A stretch of DNA of 38,021 nucleotides from an uncultured Veillonella sp. GTDB taxonomy: Bacteria > Bacillota > Negativicutes > Veillonellales > Veillonellaceae. Location: positions 1 through 38,021 of the forward strand of contig CABSJA010000018.1 of the NCBI GenBank assembly GCA_902477915.1. Direction: 5' to 3'. A program made the position numbers and the translations under genes. Shown piece after piece: positions 25,572 to 32,889 of this stretch (position 1 is the first letter of the stretch; each line of letters opens with the position of its first letter). The notes beneath the pieces are model-generated. The model was not told the origin of the DNA. It saw nothing but the letters and a program-made list of their open reading frames with translations, and ran no database searches.

Positions 25572-25769
25572 TTACGCTTTTACAACGTTAGCAGCTTGAG
25601 GGCCACGGTTACCATCAACGATATCAAACTCTACATTTTGACCTTCTGTCAAAGATTTGAAGCCTTCGTCTTGGATCGCAGAGTAATGTACGAATACATC
25701 GCTACCGTCTTCACGTTCAATAAAACCATAACCTTTTTCTGCGCTAAACCATTTTACTTTACCTAACAT
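25572..25769 (-). CDS. Cold-shock protein, CspA family
   Basis: A 65-residue single cold-shock domain. RNP1 is KGYGFIE (about residues 12-18) and RNP2 is VFVHYSAI (about 25-32), with KWF at residues 6-8. Such proteins bind single-stranded RNA and DNA and melt RNA structure. Length is normal. Ribosome site AGGAGG is perfect, 8 nt before ATG. It is a single-gene unit with its own promoter (25825-25853) and terminator. The leader is short (about 50 nt), so it lacks the long structured leader of Escherichia coli cspA; cold induction cannot be claimed from sequence. Confidence 0.96.
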   Translation of the reverse strand: MLGKVKWFSAEKGYGFIEREDGSDVFVHYSAIQDEGFKSLTEGQNVEFDIVDGNRGPQAANVVKA

Positions 25770-25824
25770 GGTAACATCCTCCTAAAAATATATATATTGT
25801 CTTACTGTCTTGCACTACACTTGT

Positions 25825-25853
25825 ATCATAACACAGCATGTATAAAATATCAA
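25825..25853 (-). promoter_or_regulatory. Sigma-70-type promoter of the cold-shock gene
   Basis: On the minus strand, -35 TTGATA (25848-25853) and -10 TATGAT (25825-25830) are 17 nt apart. The predicted start is near 25818, about 49 nt before the ATG. Confidence 0.8.
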
Positions 25854-26231
25854 ACAATAATGTTAACACTTTTAATGAATATACAAATATATCTTATTGA
25901 TAATTCATCCCCTAAAAACTACATTAAAACCTTTATTTATCTATATTATAAATATTTCCGAATAGCACATTAAATTATTACATAATTTTATAATCATAAA
26001 AATATATGAATTAAAAATTATTACCCCAAAATATATATGTATAAAATATTTATATATCACAAATATTTATAGCAATAATCGTATTTTATAGATTAAGAAA
26101 AGCCTAAAAGCGCTTATATACAAGGGTTGAACAGATACAGATAAAATAAGTCATCAAATATATTAATAGATATAAATCGATTCATATATTAAGAAATTTA
26201 ATATCTACAAATTTGGTTATCTTTAAAAATA
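25854..26231. other. AT-rich intergenic stretch, no gene seen
   Basis: About 380 bp of very AT-rich DNA between the cold-shock promoter and the ABC operon terminator. I see no plausible reading frame, RNA structure or tandem repeat. It may be upstream activating DNA for the cold-shock promoter, or plain spacer. Confidence 0.5.
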
Positions 26232-26277
26232 CAAAAAAAAGGAAGCAAACTCTGATTTTCAGAACTTACTTCCTTTT
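26232..26277 (-). terminator. Rho-independent terminator of the amino acid ABC operon
   Basis: On the minus strand AAAAGGAAG, with an imperfect inner stem ending in TTCTG/CAGA, pairs with CTTCCTTTT and continues into a run of eight T. It lies just after the stop codon of the ATPase gene. Confidence 0.88.
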
Positions 26278-26293
26278 ATGTTAGAAAATATTA

Positions 26294-27013
26294 TTATAAA
26301 ATTTTCGACAAGAACAATTTTGTTCGCTCATTTGTTGGAGCATCAAATACCTTTTCAGGAGTATCATCTTCTAAGATTAATCCACCATCAACGAATAATA
26401 CGCGGTCAGCTACTTCTTTAGCAAAGCCCATTTCATGAGTAACAATAACCATCGTCATCCCTTCTTCTGCAAGAGACTTCATTACATCTAGAACCTCACG
26501 AACCATTTCTGGATCGAGTGCAGATGTAGGTTCATCAAATAGCATAACTTTTGGTTTCATCGCTAAGGCACGGGCAATAGCAACACGTTGCTTTTGACCA
26601 CCAGATAAGGAATCAGGATATGCATTAGCTTTATCTCCTAACCCAACGCGATCAAGTAAAGCTTGTCCGATTTTCTTAGCTTCATCACTAGAAGTTTTAC
26701 GAACCTTAGTTTGAGCTAATGTTAAATTTTCCATTACAGTCATATGTGGGAAAAGATTAAAGTTTTGGAATACCATCCCTACTTCAGCACGAACTTCATT
26801 GAGTTTAGACTTATCAGAAAGATCCATACCATCTACAATTACCTTACCAGATGTAGGCTCTTCTAAGTAGTTCATAGTACGCAATACTGTACTTTTGCCA
26901 GAACCAGATGGACCAATTATAACGACAACTTGACCTTTTTCTATATGTAAATCAATGCCCTTTAATACTTCATTTTTACCAAAGGATTTATGTACATTTT
27001 CTAATTTAATCAT
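26294..27013 (-). CDS. Polar amino acid ABC transporter, ATP-binding protein
   Basis: A 239-residue ABC ATPase of the polar amino acid uptake group (GlnQ/ArtP type). Walker A is GPSGSGKST (about 34-42), the signature is LSGGQKQRVAIARAL, Walker B is VMLFDEPTSALDP, and the switch is VTHEMGFAKEVADRV, which is characteristic of this group. It is the last gene of a three-gene operon. Its start overlaps the permease stop by 4 bp. Substrate cannot be fixed from the ATPase. Confidence 0.95.
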   Translation of the reverse strand: MIKLENVHKSFGKNEVLKGIDLHIEKGQVVVIIGPSGSGKSTVLRTMNYLEEPTSGKVIVDGMDLSDKSKLNEVRAEVGMVFQNFNLFPHMTVMENLTLAQTKVRKTSSDEAKKIGQALLDRVGLGDKANAYPDSLSGGQKQRVAIARALAMKPKVMLFDEPTSALDPEMVREVLDVMKSLAEEGMTMVIVTHEMGFAKEVADRVLFVDGGLILEDDTPEKVFDAPTNERTKLFLSKIL

Positions 27014-27666
27014 TTAATGCTATATTTCCTTTCAAGGTAACCAACTAATTGTGAAATTGTTACTGTCATAATAAGGTAAATAACAGCAACTGTACCCCAG
27101 ATTTCAAAGGATGCATATGTTTTAGCAATAATCAATTGACCACGACGTGTCAATTCTTCGAAACCAATTACAGAAACCAATGAGGAGTCTTTCAACATAG
27201 CAATAAATTCATTACCCAATGGTGGGATAATTGCTTTGAAAGCTTGAGGCATGATGATATAACGCATAGTTTGACCCCAAGTTAAACCAAGAGATCGACC
27301 TGCCTCCATTTGACCTTTATCGATAGACTGGATACCAGCACGGAAGATCTCAGACACATATGCACCAGAGTTAATACTACATGCGGTAACAGCTGCAATA
27401 AATGGATCAATACGTTGTCCTGTAATCATTGGCAAAGCAAAATAAATCAAGAAGATTTGTACCAATAATGGTGTACCACGAATGATATCTACATAACATT
27501 TTGCTAATAATCTAACTACAGTAAATTTAGATAAATTTGCTAAGGCTACTAATAAACCGATAAAGAAACCACAGCCAACAGACATAGCTGTAATTTCTAC
27601 GGTTACAAGTGCACCTTGTAATAAGAGCGGTAAATTATCCGCAATTAACCCCCAATTAAAACTCAT
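27010..27666 (-). CDS. Polar amino acid ABC transporter, permease
   Basis: A 218-residue inner-membrane permease of the HisM/GlnP family with about five hydrophobic segments. The EAA loop is visible as EAGRSLGLTWGQTMRYIIMPQAFKAIIPPLGNEF. The N-terminal block SVGCGFFIGLLVALA is also typical. Start follows the binding-protein gene after 11 nt. A homodimer is expected because only one permease gene is present. Confidence 0.94.
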   Translation of the reverse strand: MSFNWGLIADNLPLLLQGALVTVEITAMSVGCGFFIGLLVALANLSKFTVVRLLAKCYVDIIRGTPLLVQIFLIYFALPMITGQRIDPFIAAVTACSINSGAYVSEIFRAGIQSIDKGQMEAGRSLGLTWGQTMRYIIMPQAFKAIIPPLGNEFIAMLKDSSLVSVIGFEELTRRGQLIIAKTYASFEIWGTVAVIYLIMTVTISQLVGYLERKYSIK

Positions 27667-27677
27667 GATCTCTCCTA

Positions 27678-28484
27678 TTATTTAAATTCTACCACTACTG
27701 GCATATCAGCAGGTGCATCTACATTAAACCATTTTTTATATAATGTATTAAATTCACCATCAGCCTTCATATCTGCAATTGCTTTATTGATTTGTTCTTG
27801 TAAATCTTTATTATCTTTATTAATTGCTAAGCCCAAATATTCTTTTGTATTTGGATATGCCATAAATTTAATATGTTGATCTGGATGTTTAATACTGTAA
27901 AATTGAGCCACTGGCAAATCAATAACAGTTGCATCAGCACCACCATTTTGTAATTCTAACAAAGCTTCATTACTATGGTCAAACTCTTTTACAGTAGTAC
28001 CTTCGATTTTATGGGCTAAATCTGCACCAGTAGTACCTAGTTGAGCAGCAATTTTCTTGCCTTTAAGATCGTCAAGAGATGTGATATTTGCGCCATCTTT
28101 ATATACTACAGCAAGGGCATTTTCATAATATGGAGAAGAGAATAATACCTTTTCACTTCTAGCTTTGGTAATCGTCATACCAGATGCAGCAACATCAATA
28201 TCATGTGTATTTAAAGCTGGAATCAAAGCATCAAAAGCAACATTCTTAAGCTCTACATCTTTATTGATACGTTTACCAATGGCACGAATTAAATCAATAT
28301 CAAAGCCTGTGTAGTCTTGAGTTTTTTCATCTTTAAATTCAAATGGTACAAATGTGGCATTAGTACCAACAATGAGTTTATTAGAAGTTGTTTGTGTAGA
28401 AGATCCACAACCGCCAATTACAGTACCGGCCATTACTAACATACAACCACCAATGATTAATTTTTTTAACTTGCTATTTAACAT
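27678..28484 (-). CDS. Amino acid ABC transporter, substrate-binding lipoprotein
   Basis: A 268-residue solute-binding protein of family 3. The N-terminus KLKKLIIGGCMLVMAGTVIGGCGSS is a lipoprotein signal, probably cleaved before the cysteine of IGGC (about residue 26). The mature part has the GTNATFVPFEF opening and GFDIDLIRAIGKRI, DVAASGMTITKAR and GTTGADLAHK blocks of glutamine/arginine/cystine binders. In a diderm it would be anchored to the inner membrane facing the periplasm. It is first in the operon, with GAGGATG before ATG and a promoter about 40 nt upstream of the start codon. Exact ligand is unknown. Confidence 0.93.
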   Translation of the reverse strand: MLNSKLKKLIIGGCMLVMAGTVIGGCGSSTQTTSNKLIVGTNATFVPFEFKDEKTQDYTGFDIDLIRAIGKRINKDVELKNVAFDALIPALNTHDIDVAASGMTITKARSEKVLFSSPYYENALAVVYKDGANITSLDDLKGKKIAAQLGTTGADLAHKIEGTTVKEFDHSNEALLELQNGGADATVIDLPVAQFYSIKHPDQHIKFMAYPNTKEYLGLAINKDNKDLQEQINKAIADMKADGEFNTLYKKWFNVDAPADMPVVVEFK

Positions 28485-28526
28485 CGAATCATCCTCATTT
28501 ACTAAACTAACTATTTTTATTTCACT

Positions 28527-28554
28527 AGTATACCACTTAGTATAATTATGTCAA
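28527..28554 (-). promoter_or_regulatory. Sigma-70-type promoter of the amino acid ABC operon
   Basis: On the minus strand a perfect -35 TTGACA (28549-28554) and -10 TATACT (28527-28532) are 16 nt apart. The predicted start is near 28520, leaving a leader of about 36 nt. That is too short for a riboswitch or T-box, so any control would act at the promoter. Confidence 0.82.
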
Positions 28555-28705
28555 CAATTTTGTATAGAATCATCCTGAATATCAATTAATCACTATATTT
28601 ATATTTTATTTTTATACACTGATTGTATATTTATAACAACAATGTATAAAAACTTTCCCATAAGAATCGGTATTTTCACTATTTTTAAATATACAGATGT
28701 ATAAA

Positions 28706-28940
28706 AAGAAAAAAGCACATGAGAAAAGCCTCATGTGCCCGCATACGGCTGACCTGGTCTTTGCCCCCACACTCGCCTGCTGGAGGGTTCGCTCATAAGT
28801 CCGAGACTCCCCACTACTACCCCTCTCGGTTTTACCGGCAGGACTTACACCTAAGCCGCACCATGCTCACAACCCCTTGGGTTGCTTATGTGGATCGTTT
28901 CGCCTGCGACTGGCATCGACTTTCAACCACAGACCCGTAT
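28706..28940 (-). ncRNA. Structured non-coding RNA, family not recognised
   Basis: A clearly GC-richer segment in AT-rich surroundings, with a promoter (28947-28975) and a strong terminator (28707-28738) on the same strand. The predicted 5' end ATACGG (28935-28940) pairs with CCGTAT (28743-28748), closing a domain of about 198 nt. Inside are TAAGTCC/GGACTTA (28841-28847 with 28796-28802), CCGAGA/TCTCGG (28801-28806 with 28824-28829) and a CAACCC/GGGTTG hairpin (28870-28884). No convincing open frame with a ribosome site is present. It lacks hallmarks of RNase P RNA, tmRNA and SRP RNA (no GGAAGGAAGCAGC-type loop). 6S RNA has a similar length and closed ends, but this looks more branched. The raiA-type RNA is another candidate to test. 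Confidence 0.72.
28707..28738 (-). terminator. Rho-independent terminator of the ncRNA
   Basis: On the minus strand GCACATGAG pairs perfectly with CTCATGTGC around a 6-nt loop and is followed by TTTTTTC. Confidence 0.93.
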
Positions 28941-28946
28941 AGACGT

Positions 28947-28975
28947 ATTATAAAGAATAACAGTATACATGTCTA
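28947..28975 (-). promoter_or_regulatory. Sigma-70-type promoter of the ncRNA
   Basis: On the minus strand, -35 TAGACA (28970-28975) and -10 TATAAT (28947-28952) are 17 nt apart. Transcription should begin near 28940, directly at the first base of the closing helix. Confidence 0.82.
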
Positions 28976-29054
28976 GATTTATAATTATATATACATTCTT
29001 AAAATTAATAAGACGTACCTATTAAATTATATTTCCGAACATAGCATCGTTCAG

Positions 29055-29072
29055 TTCTCATTGAAATGAGAA
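29055..29072. repeat. Perfect 8-bp inverted repeat, operator-like
   Basis: TTCTCATT and AATGAGAA flank a 2-nt centre, forming an 18-bp dyad typical in size for a dimeric repressor site. It is about 80 bp upstream of the ncRNA -35 box and about 315 bp before the HD-GYP-like gene. The regulator is unknown. It has a loose likeness to Fur-type sites but not a match I would trust. Confidence 0.45.
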
Positions 29073-29319
29073 TAAATTTTGCAACCCTTTTTTGGTATGT
29101 ATAGAAAATTGTCATAGAAAACCTAAAATATTCTTCATATTATTTTAATATTTATAAAATTAGTTTTTCTAGGTACTATATTTAGTACATTCCTAAAATG
29201 TCAATTATTTTTAGTATGCCAAATATGAATACAACATGTATAATAGAACATACGTATCATACACAAAATATTATTTATGGTGTATAATTTGTATACTATT
29301 AAATAAGAACGGCCTAAAG

Positions 29320-29363
29320 TTGTACGATATGAACATAAGTACGAGGGGTTGTACCATATGTTC
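29320..29363 (+). promoter_or_regulatory. Leader hairpin and 12-nt direct repeat before the HD-GYP-like gene
   Basis: GAACATA (29331-29337) pairs with TATGTTC (29357-29363), and inside that GTAC pairs with GTAC around the loop GAGGGGTT. The segment also carries two near-identical 12-mers, TTGTACGATATG (29320) and TTGTACCATATG (29349). The stem ends 14 nt before the ribosome site AAAGGGG. Confidence 0.45.
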
Positions 29364-29388
29364 TACATGTTAGTTAAAGGGGTTTATT

Positions 29389-29991
29389 ATGTTTATGTTA
29401 TCATTAATGCAACCATCTGGGTTGTACGAACTGGAGAAGGACAGTTTAGAAGCCATTAGCGCTCAGCTCTTGCAGATGATACAAATGAAAAGCTATCATC
29501 TGTACACTCATTCTATCCAAGTTTCAAACTATGCAGTTAGTATTGCTGCTAAAATGGGTTTACCATTAAATGAAATTGAACAAATTCGCCATGCAGCATT
29601 ACTTCATGATGTCGGATTATTAATGGTACCTAATGCATTAATTCAAAAATCTCCATATCTTAACAAACAAGAAATGTCCAAGTATAAGCAACATGCTGCA
29701 AGTGGTGCCAATATGATCGAAAACTACCCTTGCTGCCAACAAATCTTGCCTTATATTCGTTACCATCATGAAAAATGGGATGGCTCTGGTTATCCTAAAC
29801 ATTTACGTGGTGCTAACATCCCATTAGGAGCTAGAATCATTGCTGTTGCAGATTATTATGATACAACAGTCAATCCTTCTACAGAATTTTGGGCAAAAAC
29901 AAAAGCTAAAGCAAAAGAAGAACTCTTTAGTGCGTCTGGTTCGCTCTTTGATCCAGATGTAGTAAAAGCATTTATCGATGTGCTAGGCTAA
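29389..29991 (+). CDS. Stand-alone HD-GYP-like phosphohydrolase, divergent
   Basis: A 200-residue HD-superfamily protein related to HD-GYP cyclic-di-GMP phosphodiesterases. Metal-site residues are retained: H41, H73-D74 (LLHDVG), H102 (KQHAASGA), H126-H127 (YHHEKWDGSGYP) and D155 (VADYYD). The GYP triad is intact (134-136). Three usual features are altered: the lysine of HDxGK is leucine (L77), the arginine of HSxRV is glutamine (Q44), and the DRPYR segment after the last aspartate is missing. No receiver or other sensor domain is attached. It is the only plus-strand gene here and is monocistronic, with AAAGGGG 6 nt before ATG and a strong terminator. Whether it cleaves c-di-GMP is uncertain. 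Confidence 0.82.
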   Translation: MFMLSLMQPSGLYELEKDSLEAISAQLLQMIQMKSYHLYTHSIQVSNYAVSIAAKMGLPLNEIEQIRHAALLHDVGLLMVPNALIQKSPYLNKQEMSKYKQHAASGANMIENYPCCQQILPYIRYHHEKWDGSGYPKHLRGANIPLGARIIAVADYYDTTVNPSTEFWAKTKAKAKEELFSASGSLFDPDVVKAFIDVLG

Positions 29992-30001
29992 TATAATGAT
30001 T

Positions 30002-30032
30002 AAGCGTTCACCATTCGGTGAACGCTTTTTTT
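30002..30032 (+). terminator. Rho-independent terminator of the HD-GYP-like gene
   Basis: AGCGTTCACC and GGTGAACGCT form a perfect 10-bp stem with an ATTC loop, followed by TTTTTT. It lies 11 nt after the stop codon. On the opposite strand, facing the end of comF, there is no T-run, so it probably serves only the plus-strand gene efficiently. Confidence 0.95.
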
Positions 30033-30040
30033 GTAAATAT

Positions 30041-30736
30041 TTAAAAACTTCCGCTGGCTAGTGTTAAAGCATCGAGTCTACTAGGATTATATGACCTAAG
30101 AACCTTAGCTACGGCTTCGATTGTTGCTCCTGTAGTATAAATGTCATCTACAATTAAAATACGCTTTGTGGAAAATTCAATATCTTTATACTCTGCTTTG
30201 ATCACAAAAGCATTCTCTATATTTTGATGTCGTTCTTTATGTGTTAAGGACCACATATCATTAGAGGTATCAAACTTATATATACAATCTAACCATACAA
30301 AATATCCCTTATCTATTTTCTCTAATGAGTATGCCCATTTTTTAAAGAATAAATCGACCTGATTATACCCCCTCTTTTTCTTCTTCATCTCACTAGACGG
30401 TACAGGAACTATATAATCATATATAGTCTTACAATTCCCCTTTATAATATTAGGTTCATCGTAATTCATGTAAAAGTTGTACGATGCTAAAAAAGGAGCA
30501 GCCCCCTTGGACTGCTCCTTTTTTTCATTAAATTTTACATCGTATATCATAGACTTTAGTCCACCACGATAATCCGCCAGCACACAGACATCATCTACAT
30601 AATGCAAAAATTTATTTGGCACATGACGAATATGTAATAGATCTTTAAAACAAGTTTCACACCAATCTCCTTGTGTTGCTACAGAGGCGCCACAGTGAGG
30701 ACATACAGGTGGAAATAGGAAATCCCAAAGACTCAT
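30041..30736 (-). CDS. comF: ComF family phosphoribosyltransferase-like protein
   Basis: A 231-residue ComF/GntX homologue. The N-terminal zinc ribbon is CPHC at about 13-16 and CETC at about 26-29. The C-terminal phosphoribosyltransferase domain has the PRPP-binding loop ILIVDDIYTTGATI (about 193-206) and the VPVPSS segment. In Firmicutes ComF works in DNA uptake during transformation; in others it may act in DNA repair or nucleotide metabolism. It overlaps the recD2 stop by TAATG, linking it to a DNA helicase. It ends the infB operon, converging on the HD-GYP-like gene. Confidence 0.88.
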   Translation of the reverse strand: MSLWDFLFPPVCPHCGASVATQGDWCETCFKDLLHIRHVPNKFLHYVDDVCVLADYRGGLKSMIYDVKFNEKKEQSKGAAPFLASYNFYMNYDEPNIIKGNCKTIYDYIVPVPSSEMKKKKRGYNQVDLFFKKWAYSLEKIDKGYFVWLDCIYKFDTSNDMWSLTHKERHQNIENAFVIKAEYKDIEFSTKRILIVDDIYTTGATIEAVAKVLRSYNPSRLDALTLASGSF

Positions 30737-32889
30737 TACGAATCACATCTCCCTTGTAGTCTTTCTTTAAACAATGTATATCGTTCATCTGCATTTACAG
30801 TACGTACAGCACGTTCTATAGCGCTTGTAGTACCCACAATTATAACCTTCCGTTTTGCTCTTGTAACAGCTGTATATAACAAATTACGCTGCAACATACC
30901 ACCATAACGTGGTACAAATGGAATGATAACTACACCATACTCGCTACCTTGGCTCTTATGAACTGTAATAGCATAAGCAGGCATAATCATATGAGCTTCA
31001 TCAATAGGTAGACGAACCTCTTTATGGATAAATCGGATACAAATATCGCTTCGTGTAATGGCGTAAATGACACCAATTTCACCATTAAAGACCTCTAACT
31101 CATAGTCGTTGAGAATTTGAATAACCTTATCACCGACCCGATAAGTAATGCCATTTACACGGGCTTCACCTTTTAAGCTATCCGGTGGATTAACAGCTTG
31201 TTGTACATATTGAGATATCAAAGTACTACCTGCTTCACCACGACGCATAGGAGAAATAATTTGAATGTCTAATTCATCGTCTACATGCTCTTGTTCTCGT
31301 TTATACACATCAATGATGGCTTTCATCATCATGTCATAAGACTTAACAGGTATAAAAGAAAACTCTTCACTTACGCTGTCCAAATTCGGCATTTCACCAC
31401 GGTTAATAGCATAGGCACTTTCAACAATAGTATTACCAGAGCTTTGACGATAAATCTGGTTGAGTCGTGTATAAGGAACACAATCACTATCGAGTAAATC
31501 TTTTAATACAAAACCTACTCCAATAGGTGGTAGTTGATCTACGTCACCAACGATAATGACATGGGCTTCCTTTGGAATGGCCGCCATTAATGAATAGAAT
31601 AACCGTACATTGAGCATTGATGCTTCATCAATGATGATAACATCTATATCTAATGGATCATCTTCATTCTTAGTAAAGTCATAGGAATCACTGCCTTGAA
31701 CAGGTACTAGCAATCTATGAATCGTAGTCGCTTCAAATTCTGTAGCCTCTGTAAGTCGTTTAGCAGCACGTCCCGTAGGAGCGCAAAGAATAATACGCCC
31801 TAGTCCACCAAGTTGGAAGCCTTTTACTAAAGCCTTAATAATCGTCGTTTTACCAGTACCAGGACCACCAGTTATAAGGGAAAACTTTTCAAAGAAGGAT
31901 AGCTGTATAGCCTCTTTTTGAGCATTTCCAAATGTAATATGATTATCAGCTTCAAACTTTTCTATAAAACTAGGAACATCTAGAGAAATTGGATCAGCCT
32001 CTAATAAGAAATCTTTTGTATAATGAACGCTCTCTACTTCAGACACATACATTTCTGGAGGGTAAATATATAGGATATCTTCATAATACGTACTATATAA
32101 AGCACCTTGCTCCAAGAGGCTTTCAATAAAATTAGCAATATCATCTACATCAGTTTGTAATAAATCGTCTAAACGACCGATAAGTTGATCCACAGGCAAA
32201 CACGTATGCCCTTGATTATCCAAACTGCGTAGAATCCATTCTAATCCCGCTTCTAAACGACGCGTATCACTACCTGTAATCCCCAAGTGTTCTGCTAGCG
32301 TATCAGCGGTACCAAAGAGCATGTCTGGAGCCACACGTAACAAGGTATACGGATTATCCTCTATAACAGCAACAGACTGAACACCATAATAGGTGTATAC
32401 GGTACGACTCCATTTAGAAGAAATATGATGGCTTTCAAAAAAGTGATTTAAATCGGATAAAATACCTTCACCAAGTAAGGTATTAAATAATTCGTCCTTA
32501 ACACTTTTACGAAGTCCAGGAACATCCTTAATTTCTTCTGGACGTTCCTCCCGTAAAACTTCTAAAATACGGATACCAAAATACTCAAGGACCTTTTCTA
32601 CGGACTTTTCACCAAAACCTTTAATACCTAAATTTAATAAATAGGTCTTAGCAGCCCCCATGTTATCAGGTTTAAGTTTTTCTACACTAGTAGCATCAAA
32701 TTGACGACCATATTTTTCATGTTCTACATAACGGCCTCGAACTTCGATATCTTCTCCTTCTTTAGGAGATTCAAACTTGCCAGTACAAGTAATGTATTCC
32801 TCATTATAATCCTTAAGGACAAACACGCAATACGTACGTTGTGTATTCTCATATATAGTTCGGTATACAAATCCTCGTATGGCGTCCAT
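30736..32889 (-). CDS. recD2: RecD2-type 5'-3' DNA helicase
   Basis: A 717-residue superfamily 1B helicase. The N-terminal OB-like domain and helix-hairpin-helix region (about 80-200, with GIKGFGEKSVEKVLEYFG) identify RecD2 rather than the RecBCD subunit. Walker A is ITGGPGTGKTT (about residue 340-350). IIIDEASMLN, GDVDQLPPIGVG, and the late ITVHKSQGSEYG with LLYTAVTRAKRKVIIVGT are the later motifs. RecD2 acts in DNA repair and replication-fork maintenance in organisms without RecBC. It overlaps the upstream fusion gene by TAATG and comF downstream in the same way. Confidence 0.94.
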   Translation of the reverse strand: MDAIRGFVYRTIYENTQRTYCVFVLKDYNEEYITCTGKFESPKEGEDIEVRGRYVEHEKYGRQFDATSVEKLKPDNMGAAKTYLLNLGIKGFGEKSVEKVLEYFGIRILEVLREERPEEIKDVPGLRKSVKDELFNTLLGEGILSDLNHFFESHHISSKWSRTVYTYYGVQSVAVIEDNPYTLLRVAPDMLFGTADTLAEHLGITGSDTRRLEAGLEWILRSLDNQGHTCLPVDQLIGRLDDLLQTDVDDIANFIESLLEQGALYSTYYEDILYIYPPEMYVSEVESVHYTKDFLLEADPISLDVPSFIEKFEADNHITFGNAQKEAIQLSFFEKFSLITGGPGTGKTTIIKALVKGFQLGGLGRIILCAPTGRAAKRLTEATEFEATTIHRLLVPVQGSDSYDFTKNEDDPLDIDVIIIDEASMLNVRLFYSLMAAIPKEAHVIIVGDVDQLPPIGVGFVLKDLLDSDCVPYTRLNQIYRQSSGNTIVESAYAINRGEMPNLDSVSEEFSFIPVKSYDMMMKAIIDVYKREQEHVDDELDIQIISPMRRGEAGSTLISQYVQQAVNPPDSLKGEARVNGITYRVGDKVIQILNDYELEVFNGEIGVIYAITRSDICIRFIHKEVRLPIDEAHMIMPAYAITVHKSQGSEYGVVIIPFVPRYGGMLQRNLLYTAVTRAKRKVIIVGTTSAIERAVRTVNADERYTLFKERLQGRCDS

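Larger units (their letters stand above)
28976..29388. promoter_or_regulatory. Divergent intergenic region between the ncRNA and the HD-GYP-like gene
   Basis: About 410 bp with no gene. It holds an 8-2-8 inverted repeat, TTCTCATT-GA-AATGAGAA (29055-29072), several TATAAT or TATACT hexamers on the plus strand near 29237-29295 without a matching -35, and a leader hairpin (29331-29363). I could not choose one promoter for the plus-strand gene. Confidence 0.5.

Noticed and set aside
28706..28940. Identification of the RNA as SRP RNA because of ACCAGGTCAG
   Set aside because: The string resembles part of the SRP S-domain, but the conserved GGAAGGAAGCAGC-type loop is missing and the fold differs.
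28706..28940. Group II intron fragment, suggested by GTCAGCCGTATGCGG
   Set aside because: A domain V-like hairpin and reverse transcriptase gene are missing, and the segment is bounded by its own promoter and terminator.
28719..28976. Plus-strand 85-codon frame across the ncRNA region
   Set aside because: Arg/Ser/Pro-rich product without domain likeness or ribosome site. It is antisense to a segment with clear promoter, helices and terminator on the minus strand.
30002..30032. Bidirectional terminator also ending the infB-comF operon
   Set aside because: Read on the minus strand, the stem is followed by TAATCATTATATTAG, not a T-run, so I assign it only to the plus-strand gene.
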